Of a DNA stretch of 64,000 nt, positions 39,862 through 47,463 are shown piece by piece; positions within the stretch are counted from its first letter, which is position 1, and every line of letters begins with the position of its first letter. Source of the stretch: Robbsia sp. KACC 23696 (GTDB taxonomy: Bacteria > Pseudomonadota > Gammaproteobacteria > Burkholderiales > Burkholderiaceae). The stretch covers positions 3,010,249-3,074,248 of the forward strand of contig NZ_CP156626.1 in NCBI RefSeq assembly GCF_039852015.1. Reading direction: 5' to 3'. A model generated the notes under the pieces. The model had not been told where the DNA came from and searched no databases. It worked only from the letters and a program-made list of their open reading frames with translations. The position numbers and the translations under genes are program-made.

Positions 39862-40230
39862 ATGCTTGCCGCATTAGCCGCCCTGCTGGGCTTTCAATTG
39901 CTGGGCGAAGCCCTCGCCCTGTTGTTTCATCTGCCGATCCCGGGTCCGGTCATCGGCATGATCCTGTTATTCATTTTCCTGTTATGCCGTCCGGGCGCGG
40001 CCCGGACCGTCGAACCGGCGGCCGATACCTTGCTTAAGCATTTGTCGCTGCTGTTCGTGCCGGCCGGAGCCGGCGTGATGGCCTTCGGTTCGCAGGTTGG
40101 CGGAGAACTGCCGGCCATCGTCGTCACCTTGTTGATCAGTGCCATTCTCGCGATCGCCGTCACGGCGCTGGTCACACGCGCCTTGATGCGGGTCTGCAGC
40201 AAAGAGAAACACCGGCAGGTGGCGCAATGA
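39862..40230 (+). CDS. LrgA/CidA family membrane protein
   Basis: A 122-residue protein with about four hydrophobic segments. The family pattern is seen in LLGFQLLGEALALLFHLPIPGPVIGMILLFIFL and LLFVPAGAGVMAFG. LrgA/CidA proteins were described as holin-like modulators of cell lysis; with LrgB partners, members have also been linked to pyruvate and (in plants) glycolate transport. The ATG at 39862 lies after the terminator of the previous gene, which is why the longer in-frame upstream sequence is not used. The stop overlaps the LrgB-family ATG (ATGA). Confidence 0.9.
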   Translation: MLAALAALLGFQLLGEALALLFHLPIPGPVIGMILLFIFLLCRPGAARTVEPAADTLLKHLSLLFVPAGAGVMAFGSQVGGELPAIVVTLLISAILAIAVTALVTRALMRVCSKEKHRQVAQ

Positions 40231-40967
40231 CCGGCTCTCTCGACCTGGCGGCAATCTGGACGCATATATCGGCATCGCCGGTGTTTGCCTTGGTGCTCAC
40301 GCTCTGTGCCTACCTGATCGCCTTGGTGCTCTTTCGCCGGTCCGGCTCGCATCCGCTGGCCAATCCGGTATTGATCTCGATCGTCCTGATCGTGCTGGTG
40401 TTGTCGCTGACGCATACGCCGTACGCAACGTACTTCCAGGGCGCGCAGATGATTCACTTTCTGCTCGGTCCGGCAACGGTGGCGCTCGCGGTGCCTTTGT
40501 TCCGCCAATCGGCAAAGCTGCGGCGCTCGCTGCTGCCCTTGCTGGGCGGCCTGGTCGCCGGCTCGCTGACCGCCATTCTGTCCGCAGTCTTCGTCGCGCA
40601 CTGGCTGGGGCTCCCGTGGCAGACGGTGGCGTCATTGGCACCGAAATCGGTGACGACGCCGATCGCGATGGCCATTTCCGAAAAAATCGGCGGCCTGCCT
40701 TCCCTGACGGCGGTGCTGGTCATCGCCACCGGCATCACCGGCGCCGTGCTCGGCCCGACGATCCTGCGCCTGCTGCGCGTGCGTGAGCACGAGGCGGGCG
40801 GCTTTGCGATCGGCGTGGCATCGCACGGTATCGGCACGGCCCGCGCCTTCCAGACCAGCGCCGAAATGGGTGCGTTCTCAGGGCTGGGAATGGGCATCAA
40901 TGCGATCTTCACCGCGATCGTCGTCCCTTTCCTGCTGCCCTTGCTGGCCGCCTGGCTCGGCGGCTGA
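40227..40967 (+). CDS. LrgB family membrane protein
   Basis: The 246-residue partner of LrgA, with six to eight predicted membrane segments and the family blocks HFLLGPATVALAVPLF, LAPKSVTTPIAMAISEKIGG, GITGAVLGPTIL and GVASHGIGTARAFQTSAEMGAFSGLGMGIN. It overlaps lrgA by four bases. The pair could form a small-organic-acid transporter or exporter; the adjacent 2-hydroxyacid dehydrogenase makes lactate, glycolate or pyruvate attractive substrates, although a terminator separates them. Confidence 0.92.
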   Translation: MTGSLDLAAIWTHISASPVFALVLTLCAYLIALVLFRRSGSHPLANPVLISIVLIVLVLSLTHTPYATYFQGAQMIHFLLGPATVALAVPLFRQSAKLRRSLLPLLGGLVAGSLTAILSAVFVAHWLGLPWQTVASLAPKSVTTPIAMAISEKIGGLPSLTAVLVIATGITGAVLGPTILRLLRVREHEAGGFAIGVASHGIGTARAFQTSAEMGAFSGLGMGINAIFTAIVVPFLLPLLAAWLGG

Positions 40968-41039
40968 TATCGCTAACCGGCCCTGCACGAAAGTGATACC
41001 GTGAGACCTTCGGCTTTTGTCTTTCCCCTTGATCGCGCC

Positions 41040-41804
41040 ATGTCATCGTCCCCTGCGTCCTCTCCGTCCCCCGCCGACAGCCATGACCGCACACGCTTGC
41101 ACGCGCAGTTCGACGCGGTGCAGGCGCGAATAAGCGACGCCGCCCGGCAAGCCCATCGCACGCCGGACAGCGTTCGCCTGCTCGCTGTCTCAAAAACGTT
41201 TCCCGCCGACGATGTGCGTCGCGTACATGCCTTCGGTCAGCATGCGTTTGGCGAGAACTATGTACAGGAAGCGGTGGAGAAGATCGCCGCATTGCGCGAC
41301 CTGCGGGCGGACTTGGAGTGGCATTTCATCGGCCCGTTGCAGAGCAACAAGACGCGTGCGGTCGCCGAGGCGTTCGATTGGGTGCATACGGTGGATCGCT
41401 TGAAGATCGCCACGCGCCTGTCGGAACAGCGCCCGACCGATTTACCGCCGCTGAATATCTGCGTTCAGGTGAATATCAGCGATGAGCCGAGCAAGAGCGG
41501 TGTAGCGCCGGCCGATACGCTGGCATTGATTCGTGACATCGCGGCACTGCCGCGTCTGACGTTGCGCGGCCTGATGGCTATTCCGGCTGCCGTGGGCAGC
41601 GATGCATCGCCGGAAGCGAAGCGGGCGCCGCATCGCGCCTTGCAGCAGTTGCTGATCGCGGCCCGCGAGGCGGGTTTCGACCTCGACACGGTATCGGCGG
41701 GCATGTCGGACGATCTCGAGGCGGCCATTCAAGAAGGCAGTACGCTAGTGCGTATCGGCTCGGCCCTCTTCGGTCGACGCGGCCACGGCGTGCGCGGCGC
41801 GTAA
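41040..41804 (+). CDS. yggS: PLP homeostasis protein (YggS/PROSC family)
   Basis: This family binds pyridoxal phosphate through a Lys and keeps cellular PLP and amino-acid pools balanced. The TIM-barrel protein shows VRLLAVSKTFPADDV (PLP Lys), FGENYVQEAVEKI, EWHFIGPLQSNKTRAVAEAFDWVHTVDR, CVQVNISDEPSKSG, LRGLMAIPA and SAGMSDDLEAAIQEGSTLVRIGSALFG. The ATG at 41040 is chosen (254 residues); an upstream GTG at 41001 is possible. Its last 49 bp, including the stop, recur 848 bp downstream on the far side of the mqsRA cassette, and what looks like its original terminator is now at 42657. Confidence 0.93.
   Translation: MSSSPASSPSPADSHDRTRLHAQFDAVQARISDAARQAHRTPDSVRLLAVSKTFPADDVRRVHAFGQHAFGENYVQEAVEKIAALRDLRADLEWHFIGPLQSNKTRAVAEAFDWVHTVDRLKIATRLSEQRPTDLPPLNICVQVNISDEPSKSGVAPADTLALIRDIAALPRLTLRGLMAIPAAVGSDASPEAKRAPHRALQQLLIAAREAGFDLDTVSAGMSDDLEAAIQEGSTLVRIGSALFGRRGHGVRGA
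41756..41804. repeat. 49-bp direct repeat, left copy (3' end of yggS)
   Basis: The last 49 bp of yggS, from CGGCTCGGCC to the TAA stop, are repeated at 42604-42652 with a single difference (G here, A there, at the 27th base). The two copies bracket the mqsRA module. Confidence 0.9.
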
Positions 41805-41833
41805 TCAGCCTGTCAGGATAGGACGCTAATCCA

Positions 41834-42241
41834 TCAAGCCGTTCTGACCTCTTCGAGCAAATCGGGATGGCGATCCAGTAGCTTAAACAACTTGACCAAA
41901 GCCAGGGGCGGCTTGGTCTTTCCGTTCTCGTATCTCGAAAAAGCGTTGATACCGCCGCCAAAGATTTCGGCCGCCTCGCGTTGATCGAGGTCCAATTTCT
42001 TGCGCACCTCCGCAATGAAGCTCGGATCGACAATCGCTGCATTTACCTGCTTGGAAAACGCGCGCATCTCGCGCATGACACGCGCCGATTCGGCTGCATC
42101 GAGGAGGGACTCCGAACAAGCAGGACAAAAATCACCTGTAACGGCAGCGATGACGGTGTGCGCGCCCTTATAAGTGTAGGTTTGGTCGCGCGTATCGTGA
42201 ATCAATTCCGCAGCACCACAAACTGGACATTTCACAGTCAT
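41834..42241 (-). CDS. mqsA: Antitoxin MqsA family (zinc finger plus HTH)
   Basis: A 135-residue antitoxin. The N-terminal zinc-binding domain has two CxxC pairs (CPVCGAAE and CPACSES), which hold the structure that binds the toxin. The C-terminal part is an XRE-type helix-turn-helix (LDQREAAEIFGGGINAFSRYENGKTKPPLALVKLF) that binds the operator. The gene order toxin-antitoxin with a 4-base ATGA overlap is typical for mqsRA. As in E. coli, the antitoxin should repress its own operon through the AACCT/AGGTT palindrome upstream of mqsR. Confidence 0.92.
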   Translation of the reverse strand: MTVKCPVCGAAELIHDTRDQTYTYKGAHTVIAAVTGDFCPACSESLLDAAESARVMREMRAFSKQVNAAIVDPSFIAEVRKKLDLDQREAAEIFGGGINAFSRYENGKTKPPLALVKLFKLLDRHPDLLEEVRTA

Positions 42242-42534
42242 AGCTCCTTGAAAGACACGATCAGCACGTCAGCGACGACCGTTAGTTTTAGATAAACATC
42301 GCCGACTGGCGTGCGTGGACGATAGACGTCTTGCCACACGGTGTGATCGGCGTAAGTGGTCATGCTTTTGAAGAAATCCGCCGATGTCAGCGCCAACACG
42401 ATATCCAACATGTCGCTCAGCGAAAGTCCTAGCGCGTTTGCGCCCGCACGAGCCGAGTGCGTAGTACGAACGTTGCCAGCTTCCACTAAGACTTTGATAA
42501 CCGACAGCTTACAGTGAGGCGCACTTTTTTCCAT
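42238..42534 (-). CDS. mqsR: mRNA interferase toxin MqsR family
   Basis: A 98-residue RelE-fold ribonuclease. MqsR cleaves mRNA, mainly at GCU, and slows growth under stress. The family pattern is visible from MEKSAPHCKLSVIKVLVEAGNVRTT through LGLSLSDMLDIVLALTSADFFKSMTTYADHTVWQDVYRP and VYLKLTVVADVLIVSFKEL. Its ATG has no Shine-Dalgarno sequence and lies only about 14 bases after the expected transcription start, so the mRNA may be nearly leaderless. The operator palindrome starts 7 bp upstream. Confidence 0.92.
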   Translation of the reverse strand: MEKSAPHCKLSVIKVLVEAGNVRTTHSARAGANALGLSLSDMLDIVLALTSADFFKSMTTYADHTVWQDVYRPRTPVGDVYLKLTVVADVLIVSFKEL

Positions 42535-42540
42535 TACGCA

Positions 42541-42579
42541 ATTTAACCTACTTGGTATAATTTGGCAAGTAGGTTAAAT
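42541..42579. promoter_or_regulatory. mqsRA operator/promoter palindrome
   Basis: ATTTAACCTACTTG (42541-42554) and its exact reverse complement (42566-42579) are separated by 11 bp that contain the minus-strand -10-like TTATAC. Each arm includes AACCT/AGGTT, the core of known MqsA operators. MqsA bound here would block the promoter. Confidence 0.8.
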
Positions 42580-42603
42580 TTTCGTTCGTCGTCCATTTTG
42601 AAA

Positions 42604-42652
42604 CGGCTCGGCCCTCTTCGGTCGACGCGACCACGGCGTGCGCGGCGCGTAA
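42604..42652. repeat. 49-bp direct repeat, right copy
   Basis: A second copy of the yggS 3' end (48 of 49 bases identical to 41756-41804) with no coding context. It lies 4 bp before the bidirectional terminator that probably once followed yggS directly. Confidence 0.9.
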
Positions 42653-42656
42653 AAAA

Positions 42657-42694
42657 ACGCCGGCGGTGCAGTCATGCACACGCCGGCGTCTTTT
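42657..42694. terminator. Bidirectional intrinsic terminator
   Basis: ACGCCGGCGGTGCA pairs with TGCAC-A-CGCCGGCGT across a GTCA loop (14 bp, one bulge). It is preceded by a run of A and followed by CTTTT, so it can stop transcription from the left (originally yggS) and from gntP-like permease on the right. Confidence 0.88.
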
Positions 42695-42717
42695 CTACCG
42701 CAGTCCGTTCAGGGTGA

Positions 42718-44073
42718 TCACACCACCACGGACAGCCCCAAGGTCAATGCCAATGCCACGACGGAAATGATCGTCTCCAGCACGGACCACGTCTTGAAGG
42801 TCTGCGCGACGGTCATGTTCAGGTATTCCTTGATCAGCCAGAAGCCGCCGTCGTTGACGTGCGAGAAGATCAAGGAGCCCGCCCCGGTTGCCAATACCAG
42901 CAATTCCGGACGCGTCCCGGTGGCCGCCGCCGCGATCGGGGCGATGATGCCGGCCGCCGTCGTCATCGCCACCGTGGCGGAACCCGTCGCCAGACGGATC
43001 AGCGCCGCCACCAGCCAGGCCAATATCAGCAAGGGCACGTGCGCACCGGTTGCCACATCGACGATCGCCTTCGACGTCCCGCTATCCATCAAGATACGAC
43101 CGAAACCGGCACCGGCGCCCACCACCAGCGTGATGCTGGCCGTCGGTGCGAGGCAATCGTTCGACCACTTCAGGATCATGTCGCGCGTAAAGCCACGCGC
43201 CTTGCCGAACGTATAGAAACTCAACAACACCGCCAGCAGCAGCGCCATATCGGGATTGCCGAGCAAGCGCAGCAGATCGTTTGCCGTCGACTTCGGCGTC
43301 GTGATCAGATCGGCCCAACTGCCGACCAGCATCAACGCAACCGGCAGCAACACCGTCACCAGCGTCAGGCCGAAGCTCGGCAAATCGCGCTTCGTCCCGT
43401 CATCCTTCGCCGTAAACTGATCGGCGATCGGATTGTGTTCCGGCAAGGTGATGTGCGGCGCGATGAACTTCGCCCACAGCGGACCGGCGCAGATCGCCGT
43501 CGGGATACCCACGATCAGCGCGAACATGATCGTTCGGCCGATATCGGCGTTGTAAGCACTTACCGCCAGCAGCGCGGCCGGATGCGGCGGCACGAGACCG
43601 TGCACGACCGACAGACCGGCAATCATCGGCAAGCCGACCTTGATCATCGAGACGCCGGTGCGACGCGCCACGTTGAACGCGATAGGCACCAACAGCACGA
43701 AGCCCACTTCGAAGAACACGGGCAGACCGACCAGGAAGCCGATGCACATCATCGCCCACTCGACGTTCTTCACGCCGAACGCGTTGATCATGGTCTGCGC
43801 GATGCGTTCCGCGCCGCCCGATTCGGCCATCATCTTGCCGAGCATCGTCCCGAGACCCACCACGATGGCAATGTGCCCCAATGCACCGCCAACGCCCGTC
43901 TCAAAAGACTTCACGATCGTCGGAATCGGCATGCCGACCACCAGCGCCAGCACGACCGACACCACCATCAAGGTGATGAACGGGTTCAACTTGAATTTCG
44001 CGATCAGCACGATCAGCGCGATCACCGCTACCAGTGCGTACACCAGCAGCATCCCTCCATGAACGGGTGCCAT
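42718..44073 (-). CDS. GntP family permease (gluconate/D-serine type)
   Basis: A 451-residue transporter with about 12 membrane segments. GntP-family motifs include FETGVGGALGHIAIVVGLGTMLGKMMAESGGAERIAQ, VFFEVGFVLLVPIAF, HGLVPPHPAALLAV, GAGAGFGRILMDSG, ATGSATVAMTTAAGIIAP and FSHVNDGGFWLIKEY. The family moves gluconate, but DsdX members carry D-serine; the cluster context here (D-amino-acid enzymes and RidA) favours a D-amino acid or acyl-D-amino acid. The ATG at 44073 has AGGAGA eight bases upstream. It is the last gene of the minus-strand cluster, separated from ridA by 295 bp. Confidence 0.88.
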   Translation of the reverse strand: MAPVHGGMLLVYALVAVIALIVLIAKFKLNPFITLMVVSVVLALVVGMPIPTIVKSFETGVGGALGHIAIVVGLGTMLGKMMAESGGAERIAQTMINAFGVKNVEWAMMCIGFLVGLPVFFEVGFVLLVPIAFNVARRTGVSMIKVGLPMIAGLSVVHGLVPPHPAALLAVSAYNADIGRTIMFALIVGIPTAICAGPLWAKFIAPHITLPEHNPIADQFTAKDDGTKRDLPSFGLTLVTVLLPVALMLVGSWADLITTPKSTANDLLRLLGNPDMALLLAVLLSFYTFGKARGFTRDMILKWSNDCLAPTASITLVVGAGAGFGRILMDSGTSKAIVDVATGAHVPLLILAWLVAALIRLATGSATVAMTTAAGIIAPIAAAATGTRPELLVLATGAGSLIFSHVNDGGFWLIKEYLNMTVAQTFKTWSVLETIISVVALALTLGLSVVV

Positions 44074-44276
44074 CTTTTTTTCTCCTGAATCGGTCGCGTA
44101 TTGTATTGAAATTGTTGGCTGCGGCGGCGTATTTTCGGGCATCCGCCAGCCCGGGTGTTCTTCTTTTATGCGTTTGTTGCGTGCCCGACGCGCGACCAAT
44201 GGGGGCGGACGCCTCCCCGTTGACAACGCTTACATCGCTCCGGCCGTATTTCGGCGGCGGTGGCAACGCGAGCTCC

Positions 44277-44310
44277 GCACCGCGCATCGCCGGATGCCGG
44301 CGCGGTGCGA
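44277..44310. other. Strong GC-rich hairpin between ridA-like and permease genes
   Basis: CGCACCGCGC (44277-44286) and GCGCGGTGCG (44301-44310) form a perfect 10-bp stem; a CGCCGG/CCGGCG inner pairing is also possible. There is no T run. In the 295-bp gap it could reduce read-through or stabilise upstream mRNA. Nothing else recognisable is in this gap. Confidence 0.55.
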
Positions 44311-44368
44311 TACCCTGGCCACGGCGATCATTGCCATGACCATCGGCGTTCCCACCGCGGCGCTTTTC

Positions 44369-44758
44369 TCAGGGCTTCTTATAGGCGACGCAATCGACTT
44401 CGACCTTGCAGTCGATGACCATGCTCGATTGCACACAGGCGCGCGCGGGCGGGTTCGCACCGAAATACTCGGCGAAGACGCGATTGAACGACATGAAGTC
44501 GCGCGCGTCGTCGAGCCAGACGCCGCAGCGCATCACGTGCTCCGGACCATAGCCGGCCTCTTCGAGGATGGCTAGCAGATTGCGGATGGCCTGATGCGAT
44601 TGCGTAACGATACCGCCCTCCACCACCTCGCCATTGACCATCGGCGTCTGCCCCGACACCCACAGCCACCCATCGGCTTGCGTCGCCCGCGCAAACGGCA
44701 AGTTCTGTCCGCCCGTGCCTTTGCCGCCTTCTACGCCATAGCGTTTGATGTCCGTCAT
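44369..44758 (-). CDS. RidA/YjgF family reactive imine deaminase
   Basis: A 129-residue member of the family that hydrolyses reactive enamine/imine intermediates such as 2-aminoacrylate released by PLP-dependent dehydratases. The motifs WLWVSGQTPMVNG, GGIVTQSHQAIRNLLAILEEAGYG, FMSFNRVFAEYFGANPPARACVQS and KVEVDCVAY are present, including the conserved Arg that binds the substrate carboxylate (PPARACVQS). Its position beside a PLP-dependent D-amino-acid deaminase gives it an obvious job: clearing the imine that enzyme would produce. The 40-bp gap to the deacylase suggests one transcript. Confidence 0.9.
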   Translation of the reverse strand: MTDIKRYGVEGGKGTGGQNLPFARATQADGWLWVSGQTPMVNGEVVEGGIVTQSHQAIRNLLAILEEAGYGPEHVMRCGVWLDDARDFMSFNRVFAEYFGANPPARACVQSSMVIDCKVEVDCVAYKKP

Positions 44759-44798
44759 GTTGTCGATACTCCTGCTCGATTAAAAGGAATTGAAGTCG

Positions 44799-46367
44799 TC
44801 AGATCGTCGGCATCGTTGCCGCGTCGATCGGGCCGCGTGCGACGAAGCGGCCGCCCCGTGCGCCCGTCAGTCGACCGTTGCGATAGGTCAGCGTGCCATT
44901 GACCCAGACCGCGGCGATGCCTGCCGCCGCTTGAACCGGATCGTCGAAGGTGGCCACGTCGATGATCGTGGCCGGATCGAACAAGGTCAGGTCCGCCCAA
45001 TAACCGGAGCGGATCTCGCCCCGCTCGGTCAGGCCGAAACGCGATGCGGGCAGACCGGTCATCTTGTGGACGGCGACGCTGCGCGGCATCAGCGCGAGAT
45101 CGCGGCTGTAATGACCGAGGATGCGCGGAAAAGCCCCCCATAGCCGCGGATGCGGCCGGGGATCCTCCGGCAAGCCATCGGAGCCGAACATCGTCAGCGG
45201 ATGCAGCAGGATGCGCTGCACATCGTTCTCGTCCATGTTGTAGTAGACGGCACCGGCCGGCTGCAGCCGCCGCGCCGTTTCGTCGAGCGACACCTGCCAG
45301 TCGGCGGCGATATCGGCCAGGTGCCGGCCCGCCTGCTCCGGATGCGGCGTCGACCACGTGATCTTGATCGGAAAATCGCTGGTCACCTGCTTCAGATCCA
45401 GCGTCGACGAGCTGGCCGCATAGGGGTAGCAGTCGCAGCCCACCGGCTGATAACGTGCCGCGCCCGCGACGCTTTCCAGCACTTCGGCGCTGCGCCCCCA
45501 ATTGCCGGCACCCGCGCATTTCAGATGCGAGACGATGACCGGCGCGCGTGCCGCCCGACCCACCGCATACGCCTCTTCCAGCGCCTCGAGGATCGGCGCG
45601 AATTCGCTACGCAGATGCGTGGTGTAGACGGCGCCATGATCGGCCAGCACCTGGGCCAGCCCCTGCACCTCTTCCGGCGTCGACGCGAAGGCATTGCCAT
45701 AGGCCAGGCCGGTGCTCAGACCCAGCGCGCCGTCGGCCAGCGAGGCGTCCAATTCCGCGCGCATCGCGGCGACTTCGGCTTCCGTCGCGGCGCGGTCGAA
45801 ACGGTCGAGATGATTGCTGCGCAGCGCCGTATGGCCGATCAGCGCGCCGACATTGACCGCCGGCTGCGCGGCATCTACTGCCGCGCGATAGGCGGCAAAG
45901 GTCGGATAGCGAAAGACATCGGGCGTGCCGAGCAGATTCATCGGATCCGGTGCCGGCACCGACGGGTCGCGCAAGCGCACCGGCGAGGCACTGATGCCGC
46001 AATTGCCGACGATCACCGTCGTGACACCTTGCGACACCTTCGGCAGCATCTCCGGCAGGCGGATCGCGACGGTATCGTCATGAGTGTGGGCATCGATGAA
46101 GCCGGGTGCCAGCACCAGCCCCCGACCGTCGATATCGTCGTGGCGCGCACTCGCCTTGAGCCGCAGCAAATCGCCCGGCGCCATGATGTCGACGATGCGG
46201 CCGTCGCGCAGCGCGACATCGGCGCGATAGGCGGGGCCCCCGCTGCCGTCTTCCACTTCGACATCGTGGATGATCGTGTCGTAGACCGGCCGCGCCTCGG
46301 CCGATCGCACGCGTCGCATCGCATTGTCGTTGCCCATCGTCCTGCTGTCTTCGTGACGGTTCGTCAT
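44799..46367 (-). CDS. N-acyl-D-amino-acid deacylase (D-aminoacylase)
   Basis: An amidohydrolase-superfamily enzyme that splits N-acyl-D-amino acids into a D-amino acid and a fatty or acetic acid. The 522-residue protein has the metal site GFIDAHTHDD, the conserved Cys in GNCGISASP, HLRSEF, SHLKCAG and FGSDGLPEDPRPHPRLWGAFPRIL near the C-terminus, then the ALKMT-like VHKMTGLPASRFGL. The ATG at 46367 has GAGGAGA six bases upstream; a TTG 21 bases earlier is less likely. It follows the RpiR gene by 17 bp. In the cluster it would release the D-amino acid that the PLP enzyme then deaminates. Confidence 0.9.
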   Translation of the reverse strand: MTNRHEDSRTMGNDNAMRRVRSAEARPVYDTIIHDVEVEDGSGGPAYRADVALRDGRIVDIMAPGDLLRLKASARHDDIDGRGLVLAPGFIDAHTHDDTVAIRLPEMLPKVSQGVTTVIVGNCGISASPVRLRDPSVPAPDPMNLLGTPDVFRYPTFAAYRAAVDAAQPAVNVGALIGHTALRSNHLDRFDRAATEAEVAAMRAELDASLADGALGLSTGLAYGNAFASTPEEVQGLAQVLADHGAVYTTHLRSEFAPILEALEEAYAVGRAARAPVIVSHLKCAGAGNWGRSAEVLESVAGAARYQPVGCDCYPYAASSSTLDLKQVTSDFPIKITWSTPHPEQAGRHLADIAADWQVSLDETARRLQPAGAVYYNMDENDVQRILLHPLTMFGSDGLPEDPRPHPRLWGAFPRILGHYSRDLALMPRSVAVHKMTGLPASRFGLTERGEIRSGYWADLTLFDPATIIDVATFDDPVQAAAGIAAVWVNGTLTYRNGRLTGARGGRFVARGPIDAATMPTI

Positions 46368-46384
46368 GCTCGTCTCCTCTGCGT

Positions 46385-47344
46385 TCAATCGCCGAGCGGC
46401 AGTCGGTCATGCCGACCGTCGTTGCGATAACTATCCAACACCAATTTGACACGGCGCAGTCGTTCCTGGTTCTGCTCCGCGTGCAGAAGCGCGAACTGCG
46501 TCATCAGGATATCGATCGACAGCAACATGCCGTAGCGTGCCGCGGTCGGCTTATAGATAAAGTCCGTTTCGTCGACGCGTAACGGCAAGGTCACGTCGGC
46601 CAGCGCCGCCAACGGCGAATGCGGCATCGTGATGGCGAGGACCTTCGCCCCGTATCGCTGACCGATCCGCACCGCGTCCAGCAATTCCGGCGTCAAGCCG
46701 CTCATCGACAAGGCGAGGATCAGATGATCCGGCCCCGCCACGGCACTGGTCATCCGCATCAACACCGGGTCGTGATACGCCGCCACCGGCTTGCCCAGGC
46801 GCACGAGGCGATGCTGGCACTCGTCCGCCATCACCGTCGATGCGCCGCCCATCCCATAGCTGTGCACCGTACGCGCCGCGTTCAGCAATTGCACCGCCCG
46901 CGCAAAGTCGCGGGCGTCGAATTGCCTGAGCTGACCATGCAGGATCGTTTGGATATCGGCCACCACGGCGCCGAACGTCGATGCCACCGCTTCATCGGAG
47001 GCATACGCTTCGCCTTGCCGATCGGCGGGCGCGGTCGGCGCGGTCGGCGCGGTCGGCGCGGTCGGTGCCGCCGGCGACGCGTTAGCGCTGGCAGCGGCAC
47101 CGCCGAAGCGTGCGCCGACAGCCTGCGCCTGGGCCAATTGCATGCGCAGATCGCGGATATCCTGGCAGCCCACCGTCTTCGCAAAACGCGACAAGGCCGA
47201 ACGGCTGACGCCGGCGCGGGCAGCGAGCTGATCGATCGTCGCCGACGCAGCGAAGGTCAGATCCTGCAGGCACGCATCGGCGATACGGTGCTCGGTCGCG
47301 CTGAAACGCGCGCGCAACGCGCTGATCTGATAAACGAGATCCAT
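46385..47344 (-). CDS. RpiR family transcriptional regulator
   Basis: A 319-residue regulator with an N-terminal HTH (SATEHRIADACLQDLTFAASATIDQLAARAGVSRSALSRFAKTVG) and a C-terminal SIS sugar-isomerase-like domain (VHSYGMGGASTVMADE, ILALSMSGLTPELLDAVRIGQRYGAKVLAIT). The two parts are joined by an Ala/Pro/Thr linker made of a 9-bp tandem repeat. ATG at 47344 is used; a GTG 21 bases upstream is possible. It lies inside the D-amino-acid cluster, so it is the likely owner of the two TGAAAATnATTTTC palindromes. SIS domains of this family often bind phosphosugars, but the context here points to an amino-acid-linked ligand. Confidence 0.9.
   Translation of the reverse strand: MDLVYQISALRARFSATEHRIADACLQDLTFAASATIDQLAARAGVSRSALSRFAKTVGCQDIRDLRMQLAQAQAVGARFGGAAASANASPAAPTAPTAPTAPTAPADRQGEAYASDEAVASTFGAVVADIQTILHGQLRQFDARDFARAVQLLNAARTVHSYGMGGASTVMADECQHRLVRLGKPVAAYHDPVLMRMTSAVAGPDHLILALSMSGLTPELLDAVRIGQRYGAKVLAITMPHSPLAALADVTLPLRVDETDFIYKPTAARYGMLLSIDILMTQFALLHAEQNQERLRRVKLVLDSYRNDGRHDRLPLGD
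47029..47068. repeat. 9-bp coding tandem repeat in the RpiR linker
   Basis: About four to five copies of GCGCGGTCG, in frame, encode an (Ala-Pro-Thr)n linker between HTH and SIS domains. Slippage could change linker length without breaking the frame. Confidence 0.75.
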
Positions 47345-47463
47345 CGGACGGAAAAGGTTCGGCACGGATAAGCGCTGAATGCGCGACAGCGGCAGTCGGC
47401 GCGGGCGGGTTCGGGGAGAAGGAACGGCGTCGCTGTTTTGCAGGAACGCCGCGGCACCCTATC

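Larger units (their letters stand above)
41805..42652. mobile_element. Inserted mqsRA cassette bounded by a 49-bp repeat
   Basis: This 848-bp stretch holds mqsR, mqsA, their operator and one copy of the repeat. Removing it would rejoin intact yggS directly to the bidirectional terminator at 42657, so it looks like a small insertion that duplicated and rebuilt the yggS 3' end. Its base composition is visibly more AT-rich than the flanks. No integrase or transposase is present, so the mechanism is unknown. Confidence 0.6.

Noticed and set aside
42541-42652. Insertion-sequence or integrase gene accompanying the mqsRA cassette
   Set aside because: No transposase or recombinase frame and no terminal inverted repeats were found; only the 49-bp direct repeat marks the insertion.
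45150-46430. 426-codon plus-strand frame opposite the D-aminoacylase gene
   Set aside because: The minus-strand frame has the amidohydrolase motifs; the plus-strand product is low-complexity Arg/His-rich.
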